Source of the DNA: Mucilaginibacter hurinus | GTDB taxonomy: Bacteria > Bacteroidota > Bacteroidia > Sphingobacteriales > Sphingobacteriaceae | Direction: 5' to 3' | NCBI RefSeq assembly: GCF_003324525.1 | Contig: NZ_QGDC01000009.1 | Coordinates: forward strand, 1 to 64,000 | Length of the DNA stretch: 64,000 nucleotides | In this document: positions 18,380 to 27,977 of the stretch, one piece after another | Numbering within the stretch: position 1 is the stretch's first letter | Layout: each line of letters starts with the position of its first letter | Made by a program: the position numbers and the translations under genes | The notes under the pieces: generated by a model | The model's database searches: none | Told to the model about the DNA's origin: nothing | The model's input: only the letters and a program-made list of their open reading frames with translations

Positions 18380-20302
18380 CTACGCGTATTGTTTATGTAT
18401 ATCGTTAACAATCCACGTTACGCTTTCTTTAAAGGTTTTAAATTTTTGTTCTTCCTTCACCAGCAACGGTATAATTTCTAATTTCCTTATCAGGTATTCG
18501 GGTTGTTTTTGTAAGCCGGTAAGTAAAATTTCGATGTTATTACTCTTTAGATCATTAAAAATATCTTCTAAAGCGTACAGGCCGCTCTGGTCAATATACG
18601 GTACCTTTTCCATCCGGATAATAATATACTTTGAGGTTTCGGGAACTTGTGATGACAGTATCTGCAACTCATTTGTGTAACCAAAAAAAATAGGGCCGTC
18701 AAGGTGTTTTATAAATATTTCGTCCTTAAATTCTTCAGGCAAACTGTCTTCATCCAGCCATGGAAGATCATTGCTCGGGTCAATTTTGTTTACGCCTGAT
18801 TTGGCAGTAGATATTTCCCCCATTTTTTTCATAAATATCAATGCGGAAATAACCAGCCCTATACCTACGGCAATTACAAGGTCCCAAAAAATGGTTAACA
18901 ACATTACAATAAGCATAACTACAACATCACCCACAGGCATTTTACGTATGGCTTTTAAGCCGCGGTAATCCATAATGCCAACACCTACAGTAATTAGCAC
19001 TCCGGCCAGTACCGCCGCCGGAATCATGGATGCTACCGGCGCTAAAACCAGCAATATGAGTAGTAAAAGGCTGGCTGCAAAAATGCCCGAAAGCCTTGTT
19101 TGACCACCTGAGTTAACGTTAACAATGGTACGTATAGTGGCACTGGCACCCGGTATACCCCCAAATATGGCCGACATGCTATTACCAATACCTTGTGATA
19201 TAAGCTCCTGGCTGCTGTTATGCCTTGTTTTGGTGATATTGTCAACAATAACCGAGGTAAGCAGCGAGTCGATAGAACCTAATAAGGCCAGCGAGAATAT
19301 TGCCATTAAAAACGGCCGCACAGCTTCAAAGCTAAACTCGGTAAACATGGTGAAGTTAAACGTAGGGAAGCCCTGCGGAATTTCCTCAATCGACCTTAAA
19401 TTAAGCCCCATAAGTACCGCGATGGATGATACCGATATAAGCGCTACAAGTGTGCTTGGTATTGACGATGTTATGGTTTTTAATCCGTGGATAAATGAGT
19501 TTTTAGTTGGGATGACAGCGATTAGTTTTTGAAACCCGTATATCACCACAATGGTTGCACTAACTATCAGAAACTCTATCCAGTTAAAGTTTTGTATAGC
19601 CCTGCCCAGGTTTTTTACCACCCCAACGGGCGATTTAACCTGTGCCTTGCTAATAGCTACAGCTTCCTGCCGTACATCGCCAGGAGTGATTTCTTTAGCC
19701 AGCATTAATTTGGTTTCAACACTGTCTAAAGTTTTCAAAGAGATAACGCTGGAGGCATCGTCCTTTTCAAATATTTTGCTGATGAGATGCGCTTCAGCTT
19801 TGGGTATATTTTTTTCTATCAGTGCCTTATCGGTTGCAGCATCATAACCTAATAACGGTAAAATTTGTCCGATAATAATAATGATGCCGATTCCTGTCAT
19901 AAAACCTGATATAACAGGGTAGGGCACGTATTTAATGTACTTGCCTATGCCCGCCAAACCCAGTATAACCTGCACCACGCCTGCTAAAAAAAACACCAGT
20001 AATATAGAGGGTAAAGCTTTTTCTAAACTGCCGTTAAACGCCTGGATAATGTTAGTTATTACCACCATACTTACCGCCGTCATAGGGGCAGTAGGGCCGC
20101 TAATTTGCTGTTGAGTTGAACAAAACAGCGACGCGAAAAACCCAATCGCAATAGCACCAAACAAACCCGCCGCCGCGCCCATGCCCGACTGCTCACCAAA
20201 GGCCATAGCCAGTGGTAAAGCAACTATGCCGGATGTAAGGCCTCCAAACAGATCACCTTTTAAATGTTTAAAAGTAAAATAACCACTTAAGCTTGTTTTC
20301 AT
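18380..20302 (-). CDS. SulP-family anion transporter with STAS domain
   Basis: A 640-aa inner-membrane transporter for sulfate, bicarbonate or a similar anion. The N-terminus has the SulP signature region (GDLFGGLTSGIVALPLAMAFGEQSG), followed by 10-14 TM segments and a cytoplasmic STAS domain at ~515-635 (IFFGYTNELQILSS; IIIRMEKVPYIDQSGLYALE). Between the TM segments near residues ~160 and ~245 is a charged insertion with KNIPKAEAHLISKIFEKDD, longer than the short loop usual for classic SulP proteins. The gene stands alone, convergent with the mannan locus. A sulfate-type substrate is likely, but the exact anion cannot be told from sequence. Confidence 0.9.
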   Translation of the reverse strand: MKTSLSGYFTFKHLKGDLFGGLTSGIVALPLAMAFGEQSGMGAAAGLFGAIAIGFFASLFCSTQQQISGPTAPMTAVSMVVITNIIQAFNGSLEKALPSILLVFFLAGVVQVILGLAGIGKYIKYVPYPVISGFMTGIGIIIIIGQILPLLGYDAATDKALIEKNIPKAEAHLISKIFEKDDASSVISLKTLDSVETKLMLAKEITPGDVRQEAVAISKAQVKSPVGVVKNLGRAIQNFNWIEFLIVSATIVVIYGFQKLIAVIPTKNSFIHGLKTITSSIPSTLVALISVSSIAVLMGLNLRSIEEIPQGFPTFNFTMFTEFSFEAVRPFLMAIFSLALLGSIDSLLTSVIVDNITKTRHNSSQELISQGIGNSMSAIFGGIPGASATIRTIVNVNSGGQTRLSGIFAASLLLLILLVLAPVASMIPAAVLAGVLITVGVGIMDYRGLKAIRKMPVGDVVVMLIVMLLTIFWDLVIAVGIGLVISALIFMKKMGEISTAKSGVNKIDPSNDLPWLDEDSLPEEFKDEIFIKHLDGPIFFGYTNELQILSSQVPETSKYIIIRMEKVPYIDQSGLYALEDIFNDLKSNNIEILLTGLQKQPEYLIRKLEIIPLLVKEEQKFKTFKESVTWIVNDIHKQYA

Positions 20303-20547
20303 AAATATTAATTTTAAACCATAACTGTTTAACTACAAAATAAGATAACTGCGCCGCAATTTGCGTACATTAATCTTCTTTAGCAGTTTAATTGACAACC
20401 AAGCAGGCGGGTTCTTTAAATATAGCAATAATAGTTTGGTAAGCAGCATTTTCAGCAAATAAATAACAGGCCTGGGCGACGATTGCAAAATTCAAAAGGC
20501 GCTTCGCCAGCCCCGTAACAGTATGTAGCTTATACCCGTGCCGTACC

Positions 20548-21225
20548 TTACGACGATATACAGATAGTCAATAAGAAGACAGATTCTTCTCTAGCTGTAA
20601 CGCTGTGCGGAATATGTGCAGGAAGTGAAAGCATTTGCCCGTTTTCGAGGTTGATAGATTCGGTTTCGGTGCTGAAGGTAATGCCGCCCTCCAGTACTTG
20701 TACCGTGATTATGCCGGGCGCGGTGTGCTTTTTTAATTCAGCGTTTTCATGCAGGCCTATCATTATTATGCGTAAGCTGTCTGATTTAAATAGCACTTTG
20801 GTGTCGCGGTCGCCGTTTACCCATTTATCACCAAGCTTTAGCTGGTCTATTTGCTCACGTAAGTCAACTGCAGCTAGTTCGGTGTCTAACGCCGTGGTAT
20901 CTCCCGGCGATTCTTGGTTTTCGGGTTTTGTTGCCAACGCAGATACCATTTGATCAGTAAGCGGATCGCTCGAGATGCCGTATCCATTTACCAAAACCCC
21001 CTTTAAGTCGTGTTTGCGCGATGATATGGCATAAACAACTGCCGAGTCGCCCGGGTCTGACGGGCCTTCAAACCGGTATGACTTATCAACTACAAAATCT
21101 TCGGGGCGAATTTCCAGGGTGTTGCCATGGCATACCAGACAGTTCTCTTTCAAATTAAAGTCAACTGTATATCCGTTTTCTTTCAGGTATGCAAGTACTT
21201 CGGTAACTGTGGTCATGGTATTCAT
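20548..21225 (-). CDS. Two-domain protein: small 'PRPP synthetase-like' domain plus cupin
   Basis: A 225-aa cytoplasmic protein. Residues ~4-100 match the small Bacteroidota family often mislabelled 'phosphoribosylpyrophosphate synthetase' (VTEVLAYLKENGYTVDFNLKE; YRFEGPSDPGDSAVVYAISS; KGVLVNGYGI). This domain has no PRPP-synthase active site. Residues ~125-225 form a cupin: LHENAELKKHTAPG supplies the first motif and LPAHIPHSVTA the second, with H residues as possible metal ligands. The C-terminal domain resembles small sugar- or metal-binding cupins. The fusion is unusual, since the first domain normally stands alone. An ATG three codons downstream is an alternative start. It is a monocistronic-looking gene of unknown function. 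Confidence 0.75.
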   Translation of the reverse strand: MNTMTTVTEVLAYLKENGYTVDFNLKENCLVCHGNTLEIRPEDFVVDKSYRFEGPSDPGDSAVVYAISSRKHDLKGVLVNGYGISSDPLTDQMVSALATKPENQESPGDTTALDTELAAVDLREQIDQLKLGDKWVNGDRDTKVLFKSDSLRIIMIGLHENAELKKHTAPGIITVQVLEGGITFSTETESINLENGQMLSLPAHIPHSVTAREESVFLLTICISS

Positions 21226-21312
21226 AAAGGTTTGACAGGTAATGTGATACCCGTTACCAAATGTAATAAAATACTGCTGTAAACCTGCCGGGTTTAAAAT
21301 GCTGACGCAAAA

Positions 21313-21831
21313 TTATAGAGGATGATCAATATCTTTTAATGAGGTATGGCTTACACCATCGGCTTTTTTAATTACCGTAAGTTCCCCATTAAGTTCCATT
21401 ACCACGGCCTCAACCTGGTCAACATCAAGCATCCGGTATTTTCGTATCTCGGCGTACACTTCCTCTTCAGTGAGTACTTCCTTGTCCATTGCCTGCGTTA
21501 AAAATCTGCCGCGGTAAAAAACCATCGTAGGTGATGAATTTATAACTTTTTCAAGAACTTTTGATTCCTTCGCCGTCCATGCTAACACGTATTGCAGTAT
21601 AATGATTACCGACAATGCTGTTGCGCCTTCCGCAAGTGTTACTTTTCCTAAAATTATTGATGATAAGGTTGATCCCAGGGTTACTGTCACTACAAAATCA
21701 AACGCCGTAAGCTTGGCGAGTGTCCGCTTGCCTGAAATACGTATAAACAGGAATAATACAAAGTAAGCCAGCAATGCGCAAACGGCTACGTGCCAAACGC
21801 TTTCCCAATTTTTAAACAATAGTTCTTTCAT
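21313..21831 (-). CDS. DUF421 (YetF-type) membrane protein
   Basis: A 172-aa membrane protein with three TM segments in the first ~85 residues (VWHVAVCALLAYFVLFLFI; LTAFDFVVTVTLGSTLSSII; ALSVIIILQYVLAW) and a soluble C-terminal YetF domain (INSSPTMVFYRGRFL; EEVYAEIRKYRMLDVDQVEAVVMELNGELTVI). The start at 21831 (MKELLF) is preferred over 21903 because the extra 24 residues are hydrophilic and unconserved in type. YetF-like proteins are widespread and of unknown function. It is transcribed divergently from the AraC gene starting at 21923. Confidence 0.85.
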   Translation of the reverse strand: MKELLFKNWESVWHVAVCALLAYFVLFLFIRISGKRTLAKLTAFDFVVTVTLGSTLSSIILGKVTLAEGATALSVIIILQYVLAWTAKESKVLEKVINSSPTMVFYRGRFLTQAMDKEVLTEEEVYAEIRKYRMLDVDQVEAVVMELNGELTVIKKADGVSHTSLKDIDHPL

Positions 21832-21922
21832 GTAGGTGTTAACACGTACCGGCTGGCATTGTTGCTGTATGTCAGCAGATAATGCTGAATTTTTCATTAT
21901 CAAACACTATCTTTATTTTACA

Positions 21923-22699
21923 ATGAGTTACCACATCAGCCAGCCAATCCCGGCGTTGCGTGCGTATGTGCGTTACCTGGCCATTTCTTACAGTGAAGCT
22001 CCGCAGGTGTATAAGGTATTGCCGGATACCTCTTTAGTTGTTGGGTTTCAGTTTAGCGGGCGGCTATCGCACATTACCGATGGCCATGATAAGCCGTTGC
22101 ACAACAGTGGAATAACCGGCTTGCTGGATACTTACCGTGTGTTTAAAAATGACGCGGAAACAGGCAGTGTATTGGTTGGTTTCACAGAAACGGGTGCAGC
22201 CAGTTTTTTTGAGGCGCCGCTCCACGAGTTGTTCGGGCAAAGCCTTTCACTTGAGCATTTTTTTGAAAAGGCGACTATTAGTGAAGCAAGGGATAAACTT
22301 TATACCGCTACAGACGACCAGGCGAGGTTAAAAATTATCCAGGGTTTTTTGCTGAGCCAACTAAAAGAGCGCGAAGAAGACCGGTTGGTAACCGGGGCAC
22401 TTCAACACATTTATGGCTCAAGAGGTACTGTACGGATAGCTGCCCTGGCAGCAAAGCTGCACACCAGTCAGAGCCCGTTAGAGAAGCGTTTCAGGGCGGT
22501 TGTAGGCGCATCGCCTAAAAAATTCGCCTCCATTGTGCGGTCGCGGTATATGTTAGAGGCCCTAAAGCATAATAATCACAATATTGCAGAACACCTTTTG
22601 GCTTATCATGACCAAGCACATTTTATCAAAGACTTCAAAAAATTTAGCTCGGTGACGCCCGACCAGTACCTCAGGACAATTTTGAACGGGCAGAAATAA
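21923..22699 (+). CDS. AraC-family transcriptional regulator
   Basis: A 258-aa regulator. The N-terminal ~130 residues are a ligand-sensing domain of the DUF6597/AraC-associated kind (VLPDTSLVVGFQFSGRLSHI). The C-terminus has the AraC DNA-binding domain with two helix-turn-helix units (IAALAAKLHTSQSPLEKRFRAVVGASPKKF; AHFIKDFKKFSSVTPDQYL). ATG 21923 is used; an upstream in-frame ATG (21836) would run into the divergent DUF421 promoter region. It may regulate the DUF421 gene or the DUF1398 gene 62 bases downstream, but no operator is evident. Confidence 0.88.
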   Translation: MSYHISQPIPALRAYVRYLAISYSEAPQVYKVLPDTSLVVGFQFSGRLSHITDGHDKPLHNSGITGLLDTYRVFKNDAETGSVLVGFTETGAASFFEAPLHELFGQSLSLEHFFEKATISEARDKLYTATDDQARLKIIQGFLLSQLKEREEDRLVTGALQHIYGSRGTVRIAALAAKLHTSQSPLEKRFRAVVGASPKKFASIVRSRYMLEALKHNNHNIAEHLLAYHDQAHFIKDFKKFSSVTPDQYLRTILNGQK

Positions 22700-22734
22700 A
22701 CGATTTTTTACAATTCGCGCCGCCCTGGCAAACC

Positions 22735-22742
22735 TAATTTTG
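22735..22742 (+). promoter_or_regulatory. Promoter -7 element TAATTTTG for the DUF1398 gene
   Basis: TAATTTTG fits the Bacteroidota -7 consensus TAnnTTTG exactly and ends 19 bases before the ATG at 22762. No clean -33 TTTG was identified at the right distance. Confidence 0.45.
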
Positions 22743-22761
22743 GGTAATAAAACAAAAAGTC

Positions 22762-23157
22762 ATGTTTACATTGCAACAAATTAAGGCCGCACACGCGAAA
22801 GTTAAAACGGGTGCCGATTTCCCACGATATATACAGGAAATAAAAAGTTATGGTTTAAGCAGGTACATATTTAATGTAACCGACGGAGCTATCGTGTATT
22901 ATGGCGGTAACGGGCATAAGGTTGCCGGGCCGCCAGTATATACGCCTAAAATTATAAACCCTTCGGCGTCGCCGGATAGCTTGCGTAATATTATCGCTGT
23001 TCATCAGCAGGGAAAAACAGATTTTGCAACCTTTTGCAGCCAGGCTGCGGGGGCAGGTGTGAAACAATGGGTAGTTGATACCGAACGTATGCTATGTATT
23101 TACGAAGATGCTAATGGTAACGAAATGGTGGCTGAGCCAATACCGGAAGCTTACTGA
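22762..23157 (+). CDS. DUF1398 family protein (YbcV-like)
   Basis: A 131-aa small soluble protein. FTLQQIKAAHAKVKTGADFPRYIQEIKSYG, VTDGAIVYYGGNGHKV and the end block TDFATFCSQAAGAGVKQWVVD match the DUF1398 family, found in phage-derived and chromosomal loci of many bacteria. No catalytic motif is visible and no function is established. It is monocistronic, with a plausible TAnnTTTG promoter just upstream, and follows the AraC gene on the same strand. Confidence 0.82.
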   Translation: MFTLQQIKAAHAKVKTGADFPRYIQEIKSYGLSRYIFNVTDGAIVYYGGNGHKVAGPPVYTPKIINPSASPDSLRNIIAVHQQGKTDFATFCSQAAGAGVKQWVVDTERMLCIYEDANGNEMVAEPIPEAY

Positions 23158-23222
23158 TTTTTAACAGACTTGCAATTACAGTAAGTTGATAAAGGGCACA
23201 TTACGGGCAACAGGCGTAGAGA

Positions 23223-25685
23223 TTAACTTTTTTCCTTGTCCTGCCCTTTTTCATCGTCTTTCTTTTTATCGCGCCCTAACTTTATTTTGATACCACCATC
23301 TTCGTCATCAACGGCGCGCAGGTGTACAACAATACCGCGCATGCGTTTCTTTTTACGTTCCTCTATATCGGTTATTTTATAGTCATCCTTTGGATTGCGC
23401 AGGGGCACTGCCAGCGCTATATTGGTGCCCTTGGTGAGTGAATACACGCCGGAAACATCCATATTGAGCACGCTGGAGCTTATTTGCATTGGCCGGATGG
23501 TAACCAGGTTGCCGCGCATATCAAACGTACCGCCCAGGTTATAAAAAGCAATATTATCCAGGTTGCGTAGCGGGAATACAAACTTGCCTACTTTTTTAAT
23601 CGGCTCAAAGTTAAGCAGCGCGCCTTTAGCGATATTAAAGCTTACCACCCCGTTTACCGAACGTGCTACGAGGTCGCCGGTATTACTTATGCGCCCGGTT
23701 ACACGTGCTGTGGACGACAGGTTGCCACGCAGGTTTTTTGACGTAAGGCTTTCTAGCCCAAAGTTGCTAAACGAGTAAAAAAACTGGCTGATATTAACGT
23801 TGCTAACCGTGCTGTTAAGGGCAAACGTATTGTAGCTGCCGTTTTGCACAAGCTTGCCGTTAAGCTTAATGCCGCCGCCTGCATGCCGCAGGTTGATGTT
23901 TTTAATAATAACGCTGTTATCGCGCAGGTAAAGGTTTGCAATACCGCTGGTAGCTAAAAACTTGCGGTAGTAAATTTTATCTGCCTTAAGGTGTATTTCG
24001 GCAGCACCTTTTGTAAACGCTTCCTGCAGCTGAGCGGCATAGTTTATTTTTGATGATCTGCGTGGTGCGTAGCGCTTGCCTGCCCGGGCATTAAGCAAAC
24101 CCAAAAATTCGCCAAGCCGTACCTCCGGACTGTAAATGTTCCAGATAAGGTTGATTTTTTCGGGCGAGTTGTAATACAGGTTCAAAAAGTTATCAACCCG
24201 TCCGTCCATGCGTACAATACTTCGGCCGCTCATTAATTGTATGTTACGCAGCAGCAGGTTGTCCTTACCAAAATAAAGGCTGAAAGATGTATTGGTGAAT
24301 TTAAGGTTGCGTGGCACGTAAGTTACATCAGCACCGCTTACCTGTATGGTGCCGGTTAAAACAGGCTTATGAATTTGATAGTCTACCACATCGGCATTAT
24401 AACGCAAATTTAATTTTGCCGCTCCCTTGCCAAATTTAAGCGGATCGCCGCCGAGCGAATTGTTTAAACTAACAACCGGGAACGACGATTTAAACGTACC
24501 CACCGCTACGGGTTTAATTAGATTGATGATCATGGTTGTATCGGCGGTGAAGGGCATTTGCTGGTAACTGCCCTTCAACTTAAACAGTTTGATGGCCGAG
24601 TTTTCGTCACCATTGGCTTTACCTTTATCAAAGTTGTTGGTAAATACACCATCAAAGTAGCAGCTGTCAACCTGTCCGCCCGGGCTGGTAAGTACATTGT
24701 CACGCACCTGGCAGCTCACGTCTATCTTAGGGTCGCCGCCGCTGCCGAAATCGCCCGCTATAACGGCCTGCACTTTAAGCGGCTTTTGCAGGTTAAACAT
24801 ATTTAGCTTTTCGGTAATATTGGGCGCCAGCAGGGCTGACGCGTTTTTCCAGAGCAGCTCATCAGCTTTTATATTGATAGCAAACGCTACCGGCTCTTTC
24901 CCGGTGTTGAAAGTGGCGCCAATAATAAAATCATCACTGCCTATTTTAAGGTTATTAGGCTTAACGTTTATAACACCGTTTGCGGCATCATACCTTACAT
25001 CAAACGGCCCGGCTACACGTTTGCCCTGTAAAAAGCTGCCGCGCTGGGTATTAAAAGCCATGCTATTAACCCGGGTATCTAAATCAAACCTGCCATCCCA
25101 GTTATCACCATCATAATCAAGTGCGCCGTTTAGTTTATTTACCTCGAATTGAAATTTTTTACCCGCCCGGATGTTATCCATGGTAAAGCTCACCTTATTT
25201 AAATTTATCCGTTTAACGGTGGCCAGGCCGCTTTGGTCGGCTTCAGGAGCACCGGGCTGGGGTTTGCTTTTTTTAAATACCGACGTGTTGCTGTAACCCA
25301 GGCTATCGGTATACAAATAAACCGCCGCGTTATTGATAACCACTTTATTAATAACCGCCTTACCTTTTATAAGCCCAAGCGCGTTTACGGTAACGCCAAC
25401 ATCCTGTGCCTGCAATAGCGTGTGGCGGTGTGCGGCCCACTTATTGTCTTTCAGGGTTACATTTTTTAGCGATAAGGATAAATCCGGGAAACCTGCCAGC
25501 AGGGTAGGGTCCATGTTGCCTACTGTGAGCGTGCCATTAAGGCTTTTGTTAAGGCTCGCGGTAACCAATGCGAGTACCTCTTTTTTATTATAACTGATGT
25601 AACCGGCCAGTGCAATAAAAACTATCAACACCAGTGCAACAAGGCCCGCAATTAGTTTAAGCGTAAGGGATGTCCATTTAGGCAT
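23223..25685 (-). CDS. AsmA-like envelope protein
   Basis: An 820-aa protein anchored by one N-terminal TM segment (~9-29, LKLIAGLVALVLIVFIALAGY), followed by a long beta-rich periplasmic region. Early residues (SLNKSLNGTLTVGNMDPTLLAGFPDLSLSL) and the C-terminal part (~550-770, repeated NGVVSFNIAKGALLNF-like and FDMRGNLVTIRPMQISS-like strands) match AsmA and AsmA-C domains. Proteins of this family form a lipid-binding groove and are linked to phospholipid transport or outer-membrane biogenesis. The C-terminus is a highly charged tail (KKKDDEKGQDKEK). The start at MPKWTS is chosen over an ATG three codons upstream. It is a single gene with no obvious partner. Confidence 0.85.
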   Translation of the reverse strand: MPKWTSLTLKLIAGLVALVLIVFIALAGYISYNKKEVLALVTASLNKSLNGTLTVGNMDPTLLAGFPDLSLSLKNVTLKDNKWAAHRHTLLQAQDVGVTVNALGLIKGKAVINKVVINNAAVYLYTDSLGYSNTSVFKKSKPQPGAPEADQSGLATVKRINLNKVSFTMDNIRAGKKFQFEVNKLNGALDYDGDNWDGRFDLDTRVNSMAFNTQRGSFLQGKRVAGPFDVRYDAANGVINVKPNNLKIGSDDFIIGATFNTGKEPVAFAINIKADELLWKNASALLAPNITEKLNMFNLQKPLKVQAVIAGDFGSGGDPKIDVSCQVRDNVLTSPGGQVDSCYFDGVFTNNFDKGKANGDENSAIKLFKLKGSYQQMPFTADTTMIINLIKPVAVGTFKSSFPVVSLNNSLGGDPLKFGKGAAKLNLRYNADVVDYQIHKPVLTGTIQVSGADVTYVPRNLKFTNTSFSLYFGKDNLLLRNIQLMSGRSIVRMDGRVDNFLNLYYNSPEKINLIWNIYSPEVRLGEFLGLLNARAGKRYAPRRSSKINYAAQLQEAFTKGAAEIHLKADKIYYRKFLATSGIANLYLRDNSVIIKNINLRHAGGGIKLNGKLVQNGSYNTFALNSTVSNVNISQFFYSFSNFGLESLTSKNLRGNLSSTARVTGRISNTGDLVARSVNGVVSFNIAKGALLNFEPIKKVGKFVFPLRNLDNIAFYNLGGTFDMRGNLVTIRPMQISSSVLNMDVSGVYSLTKGTNIALAVPLRNPKDDYKITDIEERKKKRMRGIVVHLRAVDDEDGGIKIKLGRDKKKDDEKGQDKEKS

Positions 25686-25840
25686 AAAAAACAATCAGGC
25701 GCAAATAGCGGCCATGTGTGGGTAACACCGCTTTAACAGCAATTGTTTATTAATTTGTAAACGGTATAGCTATAACGGTGCCGGCTGCCTGCGCATACTG
25801 ATACAAAACTAATATTTTGCTGGTAACTGTAAACAGGGGG

Positions 25841-26188
25841 TTAGCGGGTAGTGAGTGCATCGCCTTCAAAGGCTATGCCTTGCCAGCCATGCGCCATAAA
25901 TTGCCGTATATTTTGGTGGTCTGTGGCGCTTGGATGGGCCAGTACTGCCTGGTAATGCTCGCCGAATAAATAAAGCGTGTCTTCGGCGCTCAGATGGTTA
26001 AGCTGGGCAAATGCAAACACCTTGGCGCTACCCTGGTTTTGGGTGGCCTCATTATAAGCATCGCCATTTTTAAACGCAGTAGCATGGTGCTCGTAATACG
26101 TCTCAATAAAATTGATAACCTCGGCAAAGTTAACCGACTGGTTTTTTAAACCGGCTATAAGTGCGCTTATTTGTTCGTGGGTTGGCAT
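25841..26188 (-). CDS. HopJ-type family protein
   Basis: A 115-aa protein matching the HopJ family: FAEVINFIETYYEHHATAFKNG, NQGSAKVFAFAQLNHLS and FGEHYQAVLAHP. The family is named after a Pseudomonas type III effector, but most members lie in bacteria without type III secretion and have a housekeeping, unknown role. There is no signal peptide, and no secretion system is present here. A TATTTTCG close to the start (minus strand) is one base off the -7 consensus. Confidence 0.85.
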   Translation of the reverse strand: MPTHEQISALIAGLKNQSVNFAEVINFIETYYEHHATAFKNGDAYNEATQNQGSAKVFAFAQLNHLSAEDTLYLFGEHYQAVLAHPSATDHQNIRQFMAHGWQGIAFEGDALTTR

Positions 26189-26282
26189 GTGCTTTTTGTT
26201 GCGAAAATAAACTTAAAAGCGATACATCCCTACATCAATGTGAAACAACGTGATAAATCATCGGCACTTATCGCCTGTTTTA

Positions 26283-27971
26283 TCAGGCAATGCGTACCGG
26301 TTCGGCTTTGGACTTAGCTGGAATGTTTTTTTGCTGCCTATGCCTGCCGGTTGTGATTTTGCGGTACACTACGCAGCTTATGATGCCCAGGGTTAAAAAC
26401 AGCGCGTCAATAAATAAAATATCCAATGCGCCCCGCTTATATGTTTGCCAAAACCAGTTATCGCGCACAATACCATCAAGCACCGGCAGCAGCAGGCACA
26501 ATATAGCTGATAGTAAGGTTGATTGCCGGTTTACAGCATCGAGGTTGCGCCAGGCTAAAAAATAAATACCCAAGGCCAGCCACGAGTAGAAAAACCAGTG
26601 ATAAATATCTGCCTGCTCGGCGTTTTTTATAAACAGCAGTACGATCATGGTAAAGGTGGTCACGGGCAGCAGGCTAAGGCTTGATGACATGTAAACGTTA
26701 GCCGTCCAGAAGTTGAATTTGCGTTTATGCGCAGGTGTATTTTTTTTATCGCGTGCTACCAGCCATATCAGTACCCCCGAGTTGATAACAATGCATCCCA
26801 ATATCCCTAAAACAAAATACATTACTTTGAGTGGTCTTCCGCCGTAATCTCCAAAGTGTAAGTGATACAGTGTCCCTTTCATCTGGCTTACGTAATCTGC
26901 CGGCTCAAGCGGCGATCGTTCTGATAATATTTTACTATCGCGTACGCGGTACACCAATTCGCCCTGCCCGTTCATTTGGGCGCCGGTATGGGGTTTTCCC
27001 TGTATAACCACGTGCATATTATAGTCGCCATAATTGCGGATGGCTACCAGGCTTACATCGCTCTTTTGCCATTTTTTTTCTGTTTGCGATACAAGGTTAT
27101 TTAAGTTAAAGCTTGTTGCCAGGGGTTTATATTGGTATTTATAATCGGAGTTTAAGCCGTAGCCTAAATCCTTATATATCTTTTCTTCGTCGCCATTATA
27201 AAAAAGTTTGGTGTAAGGCACTATTAAAAACGAATTGAAAATAAGCACCACCCCGGTTATGGCAAACATAAGCTGGTAGGGGAAACCAATTACCCCTAAA
27301 ACGGTATGCAGCTCGGTCCACACGTTCTTCCATTTGCTCCATGGCCTGAAAGTGAAAAAGTTTGATACCAGTTTATCCCAATGGAGCATTAATCCCGTTA
27401 TCAGCGCAAACAGGAAGATAAAGGATATAATGCCCGCCAGCATATACCCGAAAGGCACGCCGATACGAAAGGGGAGCACCTGATTTAACTGCGCCAGGAA
27501 ATGCAGCCGGTACAAAAATTCGCCCATTGTATATGACGACGCATAGTCGGCCTCTTTTTGTTTTGCAAAATCGTAGCCAAAAAATGCCGAGTCATCATTG
27601 CCGCCGCGGCCCCTGCCACGGCCCCGTTTGCGTTTTCCGTCGGACGGGGCCTTTGCTTTAGTAGCCTTAACCGTGCTATCATGCGATGCCGACATGGAAA
27701 CATAGGCCCCTGTATGATTACGCTGGATGGTAAAGTCAAAATCGCGGCCCTTCAGGGTGTGTTTTTTGGCAAGCGAATCCAGCAGATAATTAAAATCCTT
27801 GTTAACCTGCACATCTGCAGCGCGGTTGGATTGGTTTTCTTGCCACGCGGCAATGTCGTCCTTAAAAAATGAGAATGATCCGGCAAAGAACATTACATAC
27901 AGCACCCCGCAAATGATAATGCCGCTGATAGTGTGCGTGTTAAAATAAATGTTATATTTTCTGTTATCCAT
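26283..27971 (-). CDS. PepSY-TM inner-membrane protein (XusC-like)
   Basis: A 562-aa inner-membrane protein with PepSY-associated TM helices. Conserved marks are HTISGIIICGVLYVMFFAGSF at the first TM, FLYRLHFLAQ, WTELHTVLGVIGFPYQLMFAITG and GTLYHLHFGDYGG, with His residues that could coordinate haem or iron. Such proteins are proposed to reduce or handle iron from ferri-siderophores. A low-complexity basic stretch (KRKRGRGRGRGG) lies near residues 110-124. It is the last gene of the siderophore operon, seven bases after the DUF3649-like gene. In Bacteroides XusABC, a PepSY protein (XusC) likewise follows the receptor and the DUF4374 lipoprotein. Confidence 0.88.
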   Translation of the reverse strand: MDNRKYNIYFNTHTISGIIICGVLYVMFFAGSFSFFKDDIAAWQENQSNRAADVQVNKDFNYLLDSLAKKHTLKGRDFDFTIQRNHTGAYVSMSASHDSTVKATKAKAPSDGKRKRGRGRGRGGNDDSAFFGYDFAKQKEADYASSYTMGEFLYRLHFLAQLNQVLPFRIGVPFGYMLAGIISFIFLFALITGLMLHWDKLVSNFFTFRPWSKWKNVWTELHTVLGVIGFPYQLMFAITGVVLIFNSFLIVPYTKLFYNGDEEKIYKDLGYGLNSDYKYQYKPLATSFNLNNLVSQTEKKWQKSDVSLVAIRNYGDYNMHVVIQGKPHTGAQMNGQGELVYRVRDSKILSERSPLEPADYVSQMKGTLYHLHFGDYGGRPLKVMYFVLGILGCIVINSGVLIWLVARDKKNTPAHKRKFNFWTANVYMSSSLSLLPVTTFTMIVLLFIKNAEQADIYHWFFYSWLALGIYFLAWRNLDAVNRQSTLLSAILCLLLPVLDGIVRDNWFWQTYKRGALDILFIDALFLTLGIISCVVYRKITTGRHRQQKNIPAKSKAEPVRIA

Positions 27972-27977
27972 GGCTAA

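Noticed and set aside
20333..20449. 38-aa minus-strand frame (MLLTKLLLLYLKN start, basic end) between the SulP and cupin genes
   Set aside because: An overlapping frame looks equally protein-like, there is no clear start signal, and the length is within chance.
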